This document shows, piece by piece, positions 1 to 5,701 of a stretch of 7,885 nucleotides of DNA; position 1 is the stretch's first letter, and each line of letters begins with the position of its first letter. Below the pieces are notes generated by a model. It did no database searches. It was not told the origin of the DNA and saw only the letters and a list, made by a program, of their open reading frames with translations. This stretch comes from JAFGIT01 sp016929465 [NCBI: Candidatus Coatesbacteria bacterium] (lineage in GTDB: Bacteria; B130-G9), in assembly GCA_016929465.1 (NCBI GenBank), contig JAFGIT010000423.1:1-7885 (forward strand), written 5' to 3'. The translations under genes and the position numbers were made by a program.

Positions 1-780
1 GCCTGGCGTTGAGACCGCCTTCAATGCGCATTCTTTTCGCTTTGGAATTGCAACTGGAGCGGCGCATTGGCCTTCTCCGGGGAATGAGGCGTGGCCACAA
101 GCCCTGCACTTCAGGACGCGGTCCTCGCCCGACTCCGCAATGACAATAAACTCGTGGGAGGCGCTGCCGCCGATAGCCCCCGTCTCGGAGGTCGCAATCG
201 GTTCGTATTCCACGCCTATACGGTCGAATATCCTGCAGTAGGCCTCGAACATCTTGTTATAGCTCACGTCGAGGCCGGCCTCGTCCATGTCGAAGCTGTA
301 AAGGTCTTTCATCGTGAATTCGCGGGTCCTGAGTACCCCGAACCTTGGACGTGCCTCATCTCTGAACTTGGTCTGTATCTGGTAGAACATCTTGGGGAGG
401 TCCGCCCAGGACCTTATCTCGTTCGCCACAATCAGCGTGATGATCTCCTCGTGGGTCGGCCCGAGGAGCATCTCGTGTCCATGTCGATCGATGAAGCGGA
501 ACACATCCTGGCCATAGTCGTCCAGACGACCGCTTCGCTGCCATATCTCTGCTGGTTGAAGCGCGGGCAGTAGGAATTCCTGGCCCCCAGCTCTGTCCAT
601 CTCTTCGCGAACGATCTGTTTCAGATTCTTGACTATCGCGTAGCCGTAGGGCAGGTATGAATAGGCTCCAGAGGTGGCCTGGCGTATCATACCGGCCCGT
701 ACCATGAGTTTGTGGCTGATACTCACCGCATCCGCGGGCGCCTCTTTCAGCGTGGGGATGAACGCTTCCGAAAATCTCAT
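1..780 (-). CDS. proS: Prolyl-tRNA synthetase, bacterial type (N-terminal 260 codons, cut by window edge)
   Basis: Cytoplasmic class II aminoacyl-tRNA synthetase that charges tRNA-Pro with proline using ATP. Reading from the ATG at 780, the frame stays open to the window edge (260 codons; the bacterial enzyme is usually about 570, so the editing domain, motif 3 and anticodon-binding domain lie outside). The N-terminus has the family pattern: an LKEAPADA segment near residue 11, ISHKLM near 21, a YSYLPYGY segment around 40-47 (motif 1 region), GPTHEE at 107-112, and the motif 2 core FRDEARPRFG at 139-148. GAIGGSASHEF at 201-211 precedes the insertion (editing) domain, and a CxxC pair sits at 225/228. 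The start is supported by a GAGGGAG Shine-Dalgarno sequence 7 bases upstream. The identification is very secure. One short segment (about residues 233-238) departs from the usual bacterial pattern; see findings. Confidence 0.96.
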   Translation of the reverse strand, partial: MRFSEAFIPTLKEAPADAVSISHKLMVRAGMIRQATSGAYSYLPYGYAIVKNLKQIVREEMDRAGGQEFLLPALQPAEIWQRSGRLDDYGQDVFRFIDRHGHEMLLGPTHEEIITLIVANEIRSWADLPKMFYQIQTKFRDEARPRFGVLRTREFTMKDLYSFDMDEAGLDVSYNKMFEAYCRIFDRIGVEYEPIATSETGAIGGSASHEFIVIAESGEDRVLKCRACGHASFPGEGQCAAPVAIPKRKECALKAVSTPG

Positions 781-787
781 ATCTAAA

Positions 788-794
788 CTCCCTC
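788..794 (-). promoter_or_regulatory. Ribosome binding site of proS
   Basis: On the minus strand GAGGGAG lies 7 bases before the ATG at 780, a near-ideal Shine-Dalgarno match and spacing. It decides the proS start and argues against a longer minus-strand frame reaching to 904, which is a different reading frame without synthetase character. Confidence 0.75.
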
Positions 795-986
795 GTGACA
801 AGGATTGGTTTCAAAAGACTATGAGAGCCCAAACAGGAATTGACCCTCACTTGGCCGGACAATGCCAATATTCGAAGCATCCCGCAAGCTTTTGATGATT
901 GCATCGGAATTGGCCGCGGGGACCCAGATCATGCGTGGGTTGGCGCTCGTCGCCCTGAACGCGGGGAGTTCGCCGACGAGAATCCC

Positions 987-1547
987 CTAAGTCGCGAGCC
1001 GTTTGCCCAATGATCTGGCGGATTCGAGCAGGGCCTCTTCTTTTGCTGCCAATCCGGGGGCTCCCAAACCGGCTCCGACGATAATCTCCTCGGGCTTATT
1101 GAAGCCGAGACGGTGCAGTATGTCACCCACAGAATCGAAGTAATCGGAATAAACCTCCGCGTCTGGCATGCCCTGCGTGAAGATGAGTCCGAGTTTCTTG
1201 CCCTTGGGCATCCTGCTGAGAAAATCAGAGGTCAGATAGGAGAAGAGCCGGTCGAGGACCAGTTTCAATTGCCCGGTCATCCCAAACATATAGACTGGCG
1301 TCGCAAAGACAACGGCGTCCGATGTGTTTAGCTCGTCATAGATATGTGTCATGTCGTCTTTCTGCACGCAGTGGTCTGTTTCGTATTTACACGCCGAGCA
1401 GCCCTGGCATCCGACCATATTCATCTCATTGGCATAAAATATCTTGGTCTCCGCACCCTCGGCCTCCGCCGACTTCAGGACCTCCTGCGCGAGTATCCCC
1501 GAATTGCTGTTTGCTCTTGGGCTTCCTACGATTGCGATAACCTTCAT
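987..1547 (-). CDS. Iron-sulfur flavoprotein, NAD(P)H-dependent FMN reductase/flavodoxin-like family
   Basis: A 186-aa cytosolic redox protein with a flavodoxin-like fold. The N-terminus MKVIAIVGSPRANSNSG gives the first beta strand and the FMN phosphate-binding loop (about residues 8-16). Cysteines at 47, 50, 53 and 60 form a compact CX2CX2CX6C motif like the 4Fe-4S site of the iron-sulfur flavoproteins first described in methanogens and also found in anaerobic bacteria. TPVYMFGMTGQLK (83-95) is the second conserved FMN-contact segment, and LDRLF follows. Length is normal for the family and the end (SLGKRLAT) looks natural. The family moves electrons between ferredoxin-like carriers or reduced nicotinamide and an acceptor; the partner cannot be told here. 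The ATG at 1547 has only a weak purine-rich site (GGGGACGG) upstream. The gene stands 206 bases before proS and is divergent from the DUF2283 gene. Confidence 0.9.
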   Translation of the reverse strand: MKVIAIVGSPRANSNSGILAQEVLKSAEAEGAETKIFYANEMNMVGCQGCSACKYETDHCVQKDDMTHIYDELNTSDAVVFATPVYMFGMTGQLKLVLDRLFSYLTSDFLSRMPKGKKLGLIFTQGMPDAEVYSDYFDSVGDILHRLGFNKPEEIIVGAGLGAPGLAAKEEALLESARSLGKRLAT

Positions 1548-1679
1548 ATTCCCGTCCCCATGTTTTTTGACTTGTCCGGATTCTAAATGAACGGCAGCAG
1601 ACTATAATATCATCGACTTGATGTCCATAGTCGTGGAATAATATATCATTCAATTATTCAAGCTTGGACAGGACGGAAT
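1548..1679. promoter_or_regulatory. Divergent, AT-rich intergenic region with candidate promoters both ways
   Basis: This spacer separates the minus-strand flavoprotein gene from the plus-strand DUF2283 gene and is visibly richer in A/T than its surroundings, so it must hold both start regions. For the flavoprotein, TGGACA (1622-1627, minus) and TATAGT (1601-1606, minus) each match the sigma-70 consensus at five of six positions but are only 15 bases apart. For DUF2283, TTGATG (1618-1623) precedes TATATC (1642-1647) by 18 bases, or TAATAT (1639-1644) by 15. The two -35 candidates overlap, so the promoters could interfere. Matches were made by eye and are tentative. Confidence 0.3.
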
Positions 1680-1906
1680 ATGGCTCTGATAGATGCCCAA
1701 GAGATCGACGCACTGACACGGCATCTGCTGAAGTTGCCACGCAGGCACATTTGGCCAGCTATGACGAGGCAGCGGACGTTCTCTACCTGAATTTCAAGAA
1801 GCCAAGTCATGCCGATGACAGCGAGCTGACCGACGATGACATCATTATCAGATATGAGAACGGTGAAGTGGTCGGCTTGACTGTGCTTTACGCCAGCCAG
1901 CGTTGA
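1680..1906 (+). CDS. DUF2283 family small protein, apparently frameshifted
   Basis: DUF2283 is a family of small beta-rich proteins of unknown function. The frame ending at 1906 encodes the family core: SYDEAADVLYLNF, a DDSELTDDDIIIRY segment and a closing GEVVGLTVLYASQR. That frame has no ATG; the only start is a TTG at 1664, followed by residues unlike the family. The ATG at 1680 opens a different frame that reads MALIDAQEIDALTRHLLKL then PRRHIW, which strongly resembles the usual N-terminal helix of longer DUF2283 proteins (a LLKLP-R-IW-type segment just before the YDEEADVLY core). One missing base near 1753-1754 (GG where GGG would be expected) restores a single 75-aa product. So the gene is either freshly broken or carries a one-base sequence error. 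Some DUF2283 genes sit beside toxin-like partners; none is visible here. Confidence 0.75.
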
Positions 1907-2001
1907 ATATCCCCGCAAGCCGACCGTTATATGTATGAGGCCCGCAATTTTGCCCGATCAGGGCCGCGTGCTCCCCAAATGAGGACGTCCCTCCCCTTAG
2001 T

Positions 2002-3633
2002 CTAATTCGGCTTTACGGGCGAGTCAGTCAGCTCAAAGGCCCTTGCCAGCGTTGCCGAGGACGGCCCGTGCGCCGTCCACTTGCCGCTCGCATCGATGTC
2101 AATTAGCCAGTAAGTGTATGAGACACCATGCAAGACATCTTCGTCAGTGTGACTATATGAGGCACCACCTGCCGGGCTTCCATCGGATGGGATGAAGCCG
2201 CTTACCAGATTGTAGCCCGATGAATGGTCGTCGGCTCTATAGAGCAAAAAGCCCGCATTGTCGATCTCGGTGCCCGTCTCCCAGGAGACAAGAATCTCGT
2301 CGAATCCGCCCCTTGCCCAGAATGACCGAAGCTGAATGAAGGCCGGCCCCCCGTATTTGTAGTGATATCCCATATCGACCTTGTCGCCGTCGGTCATGTC
2401 GAGGTAGCCGTCTATGTCGGTCGAATACTTCTCGTTGCCCGTGTCGCCATAGGTCTCGAAGGCAGTGTCGCCCGCGTTGATGCAGGGGCTCTTGTCGTTG
2501 TCGTTCGCGTAGTAGAGGAAATAGCCGTTGTATCTGCAGCCGGCTGGAAGGTAGGTGAATCTCGGGTCCTGACTTATGTTGCCATATTGGCCCTCGCAAG
2601 TGCCGTCAGATATGTCGCAGTGGCTGATCTGCGAGCAGTTCAAATCGACTATATCATCGTCGTTATTCCAGATGATGCTGTTGAGCAATACTGATGAATT
2701 GCCGGAGACGTTGACGCCATCCGGGTAGTTGTTGGCGACCGTGCACTGGGACATCGTCATGTCGGCCAGGTGGCCGTAGATTCCACCGCCGTGGGCATAA
2801 ACTGGCGCGCTAAGGCCGTTGTTGATTACGAGGCAATTCAATATCTCTGCCGAGCATGTGTCGTTCGAAGTCGCGATGGCGCAACCGATTCCTCCACCGG
2901 CCACGGAGCCTGATGAGTGCTCTGCCTCGGCGTAGTTATCGGCAATCACGCAATCCTGAATGAGAGCGTTGCAGGTTCCCCAATACACCGCGATGCAACC
3001 TATTCCACCGCCGGCGCCATCATCCGGCCCAGTAGTCCTGACCGTATTATGCGAGATTACACAATCGCGGATTGTCGGTGAGGAAGTTCCCCACAGGAAA
3101 CCGACGCAGGCGATGCCGGCTGCTCCAGCGCTTTCACCGACCGCCTCATTTTCGGTTATATTGCATCCCTCGATTGTCGGCGAGCAATTCCAGATGAGAA
3201 TGCCGCCGCCGAACGCATCCGTGGTGTAGGCGGTAGCTGCTCCGGCAGAGCCACCCGTGACCTTGAGTCCTCGAAGTATGAGATTGCCGTCTCCTATACA
3301 TGAGATGACGTGGGCAGCGGAATTCCCTGCATCGATCGTCACCGCGTCAGAGCCCGCGCCCAACAGATTCACATTGTAGTTCATTTCGAGCGGAAAGCTC
3401 TCCCCGAGAGCCTCGTTATAATCGCCTGCCGCGATGTGGATGTTATCACCCGCTGCCGTCGCGTATCCGAGCGCGAAGCTGATGGTCTTGAAAGGACTGC
3501 TCTGGCTCCCACCGCCGGAATCATCCGTTCCCGATGAAGCATCAACGTAGTAATCGGCGGCGACAGAAACACTCGCCGCAATCAACAGCATCGAGAGAAC
3601 CGTAAGAATGATCTGAAAGGACCTCGCGCCCAT
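2002..3633 (-). CDS. Secreted right-handed parallel beta-helix protein with C-terminal Fn3-like domain
   Basis: A 543-aa exported protein. The ATG at 3633 was chosen over the TTG at 3669 because it begins a classical signal peptide: a basic start (MGARS), hydrophobic core through about residue 21, and a SVAA cleavage region before DYYVDASSG near residue 27. Next comes a DUF1565-like cap (YYVD...GTDDSGGGS...SPFKTIS, with DNIHIAAGDYNE), then a beta-helix from about 118 to 340 with repeating rungs (GGGI, then x-I-x-x-C-x-I). SPCINAGD (383-390) and a DIDG...VDMGYHY stretch close the helix, as is usual in these proteins. The C-terminal 100 residues (SWETGTEIDNAGFLLYR; GGASYSHTDEDV; YTYWLIDIDASG) match a module often found at the end of large secreted proteins and probably Fn3-like. 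No lipobox, LPXTG or catalytic triad of a polysaccharide lyase is recognisable. Carbohydrate binding or surface display is an inference. Confidence 0.88.
   Translation of the reverse strand: MGARSFQIILTVLSMLLIAASVSVAADYYVDASSGTDDSGGGSQSSPFKTISFALGYATAAGDNIHIAAGDYNEALGESFPLEMNYNVNLLGAGSDAVTIDAGNSAAHVISCIGDGNLILRGLKVTGGSAGAATAYTTDAFGGGILIWNCSPTIEGCNITENEAVGESAGAAGIACVGFLWGTSSPTIRDCVISHNTVRTTGPDDGAGGGIGCIAVYWGTCNALIQDCVIADNYAEAEHSSGSVAGGGIGCAIATSNDTCSAEILNCLVINNGLSAPVYAHGGGIYGHLADMTMSQCTVANNYPDGVNVSGNSSVLLNSIIWNNDDDIVDLNCSQISHCDISDGTCEGQYGNISQDPRFTYLPAGCRYNGYFLYYANDNDKSPCINAGDTAFETYGDTGNEKYSTDIDGYLDMTDGDKVDMGYHYKYGGPAFIQLRSFWARGGFDEILVSWETGTEIDNAGFLLYRADDHSSGYNLVSGFIPSDGSPAGGASYSHTDEDVLHGVSYTYWLIDIDASGKWTAHGPSSATLARAFELTDSPVKPN
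2743..3183 (-). repeat. Coding tandem repeats: beta-helix rungs with a conserved cysteine
   Basis: Within the beta-helix protein a unit of about 34-39 residues recurs: SPTIEGCNI (residue 151), SPTIRDCVI (185), NALIQDCVI (222), SAEILNCLV (261), then a shorter unit ending in MSQCTV (297). Each is followed by an Asn-containing turn and, 15-25 residues later, by a glycine-rich segment (AAGIAC, GGGIGC, GGGIGC, GGGIYG). The repeats are at protein level and diverged at DNA level. Confidence 0.7.
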
Positions 3634-3662
3634 GGCCTCTGTCTCCAAAAATGAATGTTTTT

Positions 3663-3716
3663 CCCGCAAGCCCCTATAGATTGCGGGTGTTCATTCCCCG
3701 GCCGTTTCCTCCGGGG
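3663..3716. other. Two perfect hairpins in the leader of the beta-helix gene
   Basis: CCCGCAA (3663-3669) pairs with TTGCGGG (3681-3687) around an 11-base loop, and CCCCGG (3696-3701) pairs with CCGGGG (3711-3716) around a 9-base loop; only 8 bases separate them. They lie 30-83 bases before the ATG of the beta-helix gene on the minus strand. Neither is followed by a T-tract in either direction, so they are not classical intrinsic terminators. They could be a leader structure, an RNA-stabilising element or a dispersed palindromic repeat. The rest of the 3634-3869 spacer shows nothing else I can support. Confidence 0.4.
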
Positions 3717-3799
3717 CAGGCAGGTATGGTCCGGAACGCGAACGCGACTGAAGCGAATCCATCACTCCGGCGCACACCAGTTACAATAAAAGCATTACC

Positions 3800-3822
3800 A
3801 ATTTGGAGCCAAGCGCCAAATT
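3800..3822 (-). terminator. Weak candidate terminator after the 511-aa gene
   Basis: AATTTGG (3800-3806) and CCAAATT (3816-3822) form a perfect 7-bp inverted repeat with a 9-base loop, about 50 bases past the stop codon of the upstream gene on the minus strand. A TTTTATT stretch follows 8 bases after the stem on that strand. The stem is AT-rich and the T-run is displaced, so this is only a position-based guess. Confidence 0.25.
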
Positions 3823-3869
3823 CAGGAGGAAGTATCGGGATTGGTTGAGGTATTAGGGCTGGAGTTTGA

Positions 3870-5405
3870 TCAATCTTCGACGGATAGTGCGTCCAAGTGA
3901 GATGAGTATGACCTGATGAGAGCCTCGGCCTCGCGACTCCGTCCATTTCGGCGCAGTAGCGCTATTAGACGCTTGAGACCTCGCTCCCAGAATATGCTCT
4001 TCTGATCGAGCATGACCAGCCTTCTGAGCGCAATCTCAGGAACATCAACGAGTTGCTCGGGGAGATCAAGATCGGAAACGTGCATCAAAATGGGAGCCTC
4101 CAGATTCCGGCAAAACTCCAAGGCAATGCTAAACTGCTCCACACCGGCCTCTCCGCCAGCCGCTTGAGCGTTGCGCATAATGGTCATAGAGAGCTCGATC
4201 TCCGAAAGGGTGCCGGTCGCGAGACGCCTGATCTCAGCGAGGTGCTTTGCGGCCCCTATCTCATTCGAGGCGAGTTGGGCGCTGAAGAAAAGCCTCAGGT
4301 GGGCAAGTGATCTTATTTGAGTATCCTGATTCTCTGACGCAATTCTCGTGAGCCTTTCTCGAATATCAGAGGGAAACTCGCCGAACTCTTGCCTGGCAGA
4401 TGGGAGAAAAGCGTACTCAGGGGAGCTGTCTAGTAGTTTCAGCAGGGCCGCGAGGCCACCCTCGACATCGCCAAGCACGGTGTCTTGAATGCGGAGTATC
4501 ATCCCTATCGCCCGCGCCCCGTCGTCTCCATCTCCGAATATGACCAATTCGTTCAGAGCGGCCAGCGCATCCGCTATTCTGCCCTCTTTCAATCTCCGTT
4601 GGGCTATTTCGAAGAACATCTCCCTCGATAGATTCTGAGCGCGAAATAGTCCACGCCATTTGAGAAGCCTGCTCGCCGTCCATTCCTCGAGATGGAAATC
4701 GAGTCGTCTGGACAATAGCAGCGGCTCGAGCTTCTCGAGGACCAGTCTTCTCGGACATGGGCTCAAGAGCAGCGAAGATATGAGTCTGGCATCATCCGCC
4801 AGTGGGCTGTCGAAAAAACGGTCAGACAGGCTCTCGAGCTGAACGCGAGGCAGCCTCGCAAGGGTGATCGAAGCGAAATTCCAGTCGCTCGAAGCGGCTT
4901 CGCTCTTCTCGCTGGGGCCTCTGCCAATCTGCTCGATGAGCTCTCTTGCACTGATTCCCTGGCCTATCGCGTATCTCAGCTCCTCATCGACCAGGTAATC
5001 AGGCGCCATGATACCGGCAGCGACTGCAAGCAGAAAACCGAAGGAAAGTGCGCAGGCAATTCTTGCCCGAAAATTCTTTCTGAGCAGGATCGCGAGCGCA
5101 AAAAGTACTGCGAGAATGAAGGCCACGAAGTGCGCGAGGCCAAGAGCAAAGAGAGCTTCACTCCCATCCCAGCGAATCAAGCCGAGAAGTCTGGTTGCGA
5201 ATCGAGATATCAACGCCGCGCAGGAGAGCCCCATGCCGAGGGCAAGAGCCGCCGGCCGGATTTGCCTTCTAACAAGCATGATCGCACCCGGAACGAGGGC
5301 AGCGACCATGAGCAAGATATCGAGGTGAGTGTTATAGACGGGAAATAGCCCCTGCGCGAGAACCAGCCAGACCAGGAGCCCGATATAGACTGCGAGTGGT
5401 CTCAA
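3870..5405 (-). CDS. Unassigned integral membrane protein with C-terminal helical-repeat domain
   Basis: I do not recognise the family. The 511-aa product has about five predicted membrane spans in its first 133 residues (roughly 4-22, 28-46, 51-74, 84-108 and 113-133), with basic residues RRQIR near 46 and RKNFRAR near 109 that set topology. After residue 140 the protein is soluble, almost entirely alpha-helical and rich in paired amphipathic helices (for example RLKEGRIADALAALNEL near 271, GLAALLKLLDSSP near 317, REAEALIRSY near 491), suggesting a TPR-like or other alpha-solenoid scaffold. The TTG start is supported by GAGG 8 bases upstream and by lying 4 bases after the stop of the 56-aa gene, indicating translational coupling. 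The next in-frame ATG (residue 33) would delete the first span. Protein-protein interaction at the membrane is inference. Confidence 0.75.
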   Translation of the reverse strand: MRPLAVYIGLLVWLVLAQGLFPVYNTHLDILLMVAALVPGAIMLVRRQIRPAALALGMGLSCAALISRFATRLLGLIRWDGSEALFALGLAHFVAFILAVLFALAILLRKNFRARIACALSFGFLLAVAAGIMAPDYLVDEELRYAIGQGISARELIEQIGRGPSEKSEAASSDWNFASITLARLPRVQLESLSDRFFDSPLADDARLISSLLLSPCPRRLVLEKLEPLLLSRRLDFHLEEWTASRLLKWRGLFRAQNLSREMFFEIAQRRLKEGRIADALAALNELVIFGDGDDGARAIGMILRIQDTVLGDVEGGLAALLKLLDSSPEYAFLPSARQEFGEFPSDIRERLTRIASENQDTQIRSLAHLRLFFSAQLASNEIGAAKHLAEIRRLATGTLSEIELSMTIMRNAQAAGGEAGVEQFSIALEFCRNLEAPILMHVSDLDLPEQLVDVPEIALRRLVMLDQKSIFWERGLKRLIALLRRNGRSREAEALIRSYSSHLDALSVED

Positions 5406-5409
5406 CGTT

Positions 5410-5580
5410 TCAGCCTCGCCATCTCGATAGCTTCTTCCAGGCGGTGAAAATGACCAATACCGTAAGCAAGACTGGAGGTATCAGCAGTATAGCCGCAATG
5501 AGTTTCCCCAGTCGCCGCAGCCAGTGCAGGACGGGGTGCAGGTTTCCATTCTGTCTGGAGATATCAGCATCGTTAATCAT
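5410..5580 (-). CDS. Small single-span membrane protein (56 aa), unassigned
   Basis: A short reading frame from the ATG at 5580 encodes 56 residues: a polar N-terminus (MINDADISRQNGN), a basic amphipathic segment (HWLRRLGK, 19-26), one hydrophobic span (about 27-47, with a PP pair at 35-36), and a basic tail (WKKLSRWRG). An in-frame stop lies five codons upstream, so the start cannot be extended. No good Shine-Dalgarno sequence precedes it. Reality is supported by the coherent membrane-protein composition and by its stop lying 4 bases before the start of the 511-aa membrane protein, whose Shine-Dalgarno lies just inside this gene. The positive tail suggests the C-terminus stays in the cytoplasm. 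A helper or subunit of the downstream protein is an inference. Confidence 0.6.
   Translation of the reverse strand: MINDADISRQNGNLHPVLHWLRRLGKLIAAILLIPPVLLTVLVIFTAWKKLSRWRG
5414..5417 (-). promoter_or_regulatory. Ribosome binding site supporting the TTG start of the 511-aa gene
   Basis: GAGG on the minus strand lies 8 bases before the TTG at 5405 and only 1 base before the stop codon of the 56-aa gene. This placement supports the unusual TTG start and coupling of the two genes. Confidence 0.5.
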
Positions 5581-5662
5581 AACGACCGGAGCATATCAGC
5601 GAATTGCGGTTCTACTCAACGCCCAAACGGGGACGTGATCGATCGTGCTATAGGGCGCTATG

Positions 5663-5687
5663 GGGAGGCGGGATCGAACCGCCTCCC
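5663..5687. terminator. Strong GC-rich hairpin after the metallopeptidase gene, probable transcription end
   Basis: GGGAGGCGG (5663-5671) and CCGCCTCCC (5679-5687) form a perfect 9-bp stem with a 7-base loop. On the minus strand it starts 14 bases after the stop codon of the metallopeptidase, the normal place for a terminator, but no T-run follows on either strand. The loop on the minus strand reads TTCGATC and the inner 5 bp plus loop look like a tRNA T-arm; see findings. Between this hairpin and the 56-aa gene (5581-5662) only an imperfect ATAG-CTAT hairpin is seen. Confidence 0.45.
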
Positions 5688-5701
5688 ATGATTGAGTAAT
5701 A

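Noticed and set aside
91-573. A 160-codon plus-strand frame
   Set aside because: It lies wholly antisense to proS, whose protein sequence is unmistakable; the long frame is a by-product of the codon bias of proS.
356-904. A 182-codon minus-strand frame overlapping the proS start
   Set aside because: It is proS DNA read in another frame, rich in Arg/Ser/Gly/His without any motif, and it would run through the proS ribosome binding site.
1907-2001. A shared terminator between the convergent DUF2283 and beta-helix genes
   Set aside because: Only 4-bp stems such as GCCC-GGGC near 1953-1965 are present, with no T-run after them in the right direction.
2362-2694. Plus-strand frame of 110 codons rich in Val/Ala
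   Set aside because: Antisense to the beta-helix gene; the Val/Ala/Ile bias is what the reverse complement of Asp/Asn/Gly/Tyr-rich coding DNA produces.
3674-3946. A 90-codon minus-strand frame over the spacer between the 511-aa and beta-helix genes
   Set aside because: It overlaps the end of the 511-aa gene in another frame, crosses the two hairpins, and has no recognisable domain or convincing ribosome binding site.
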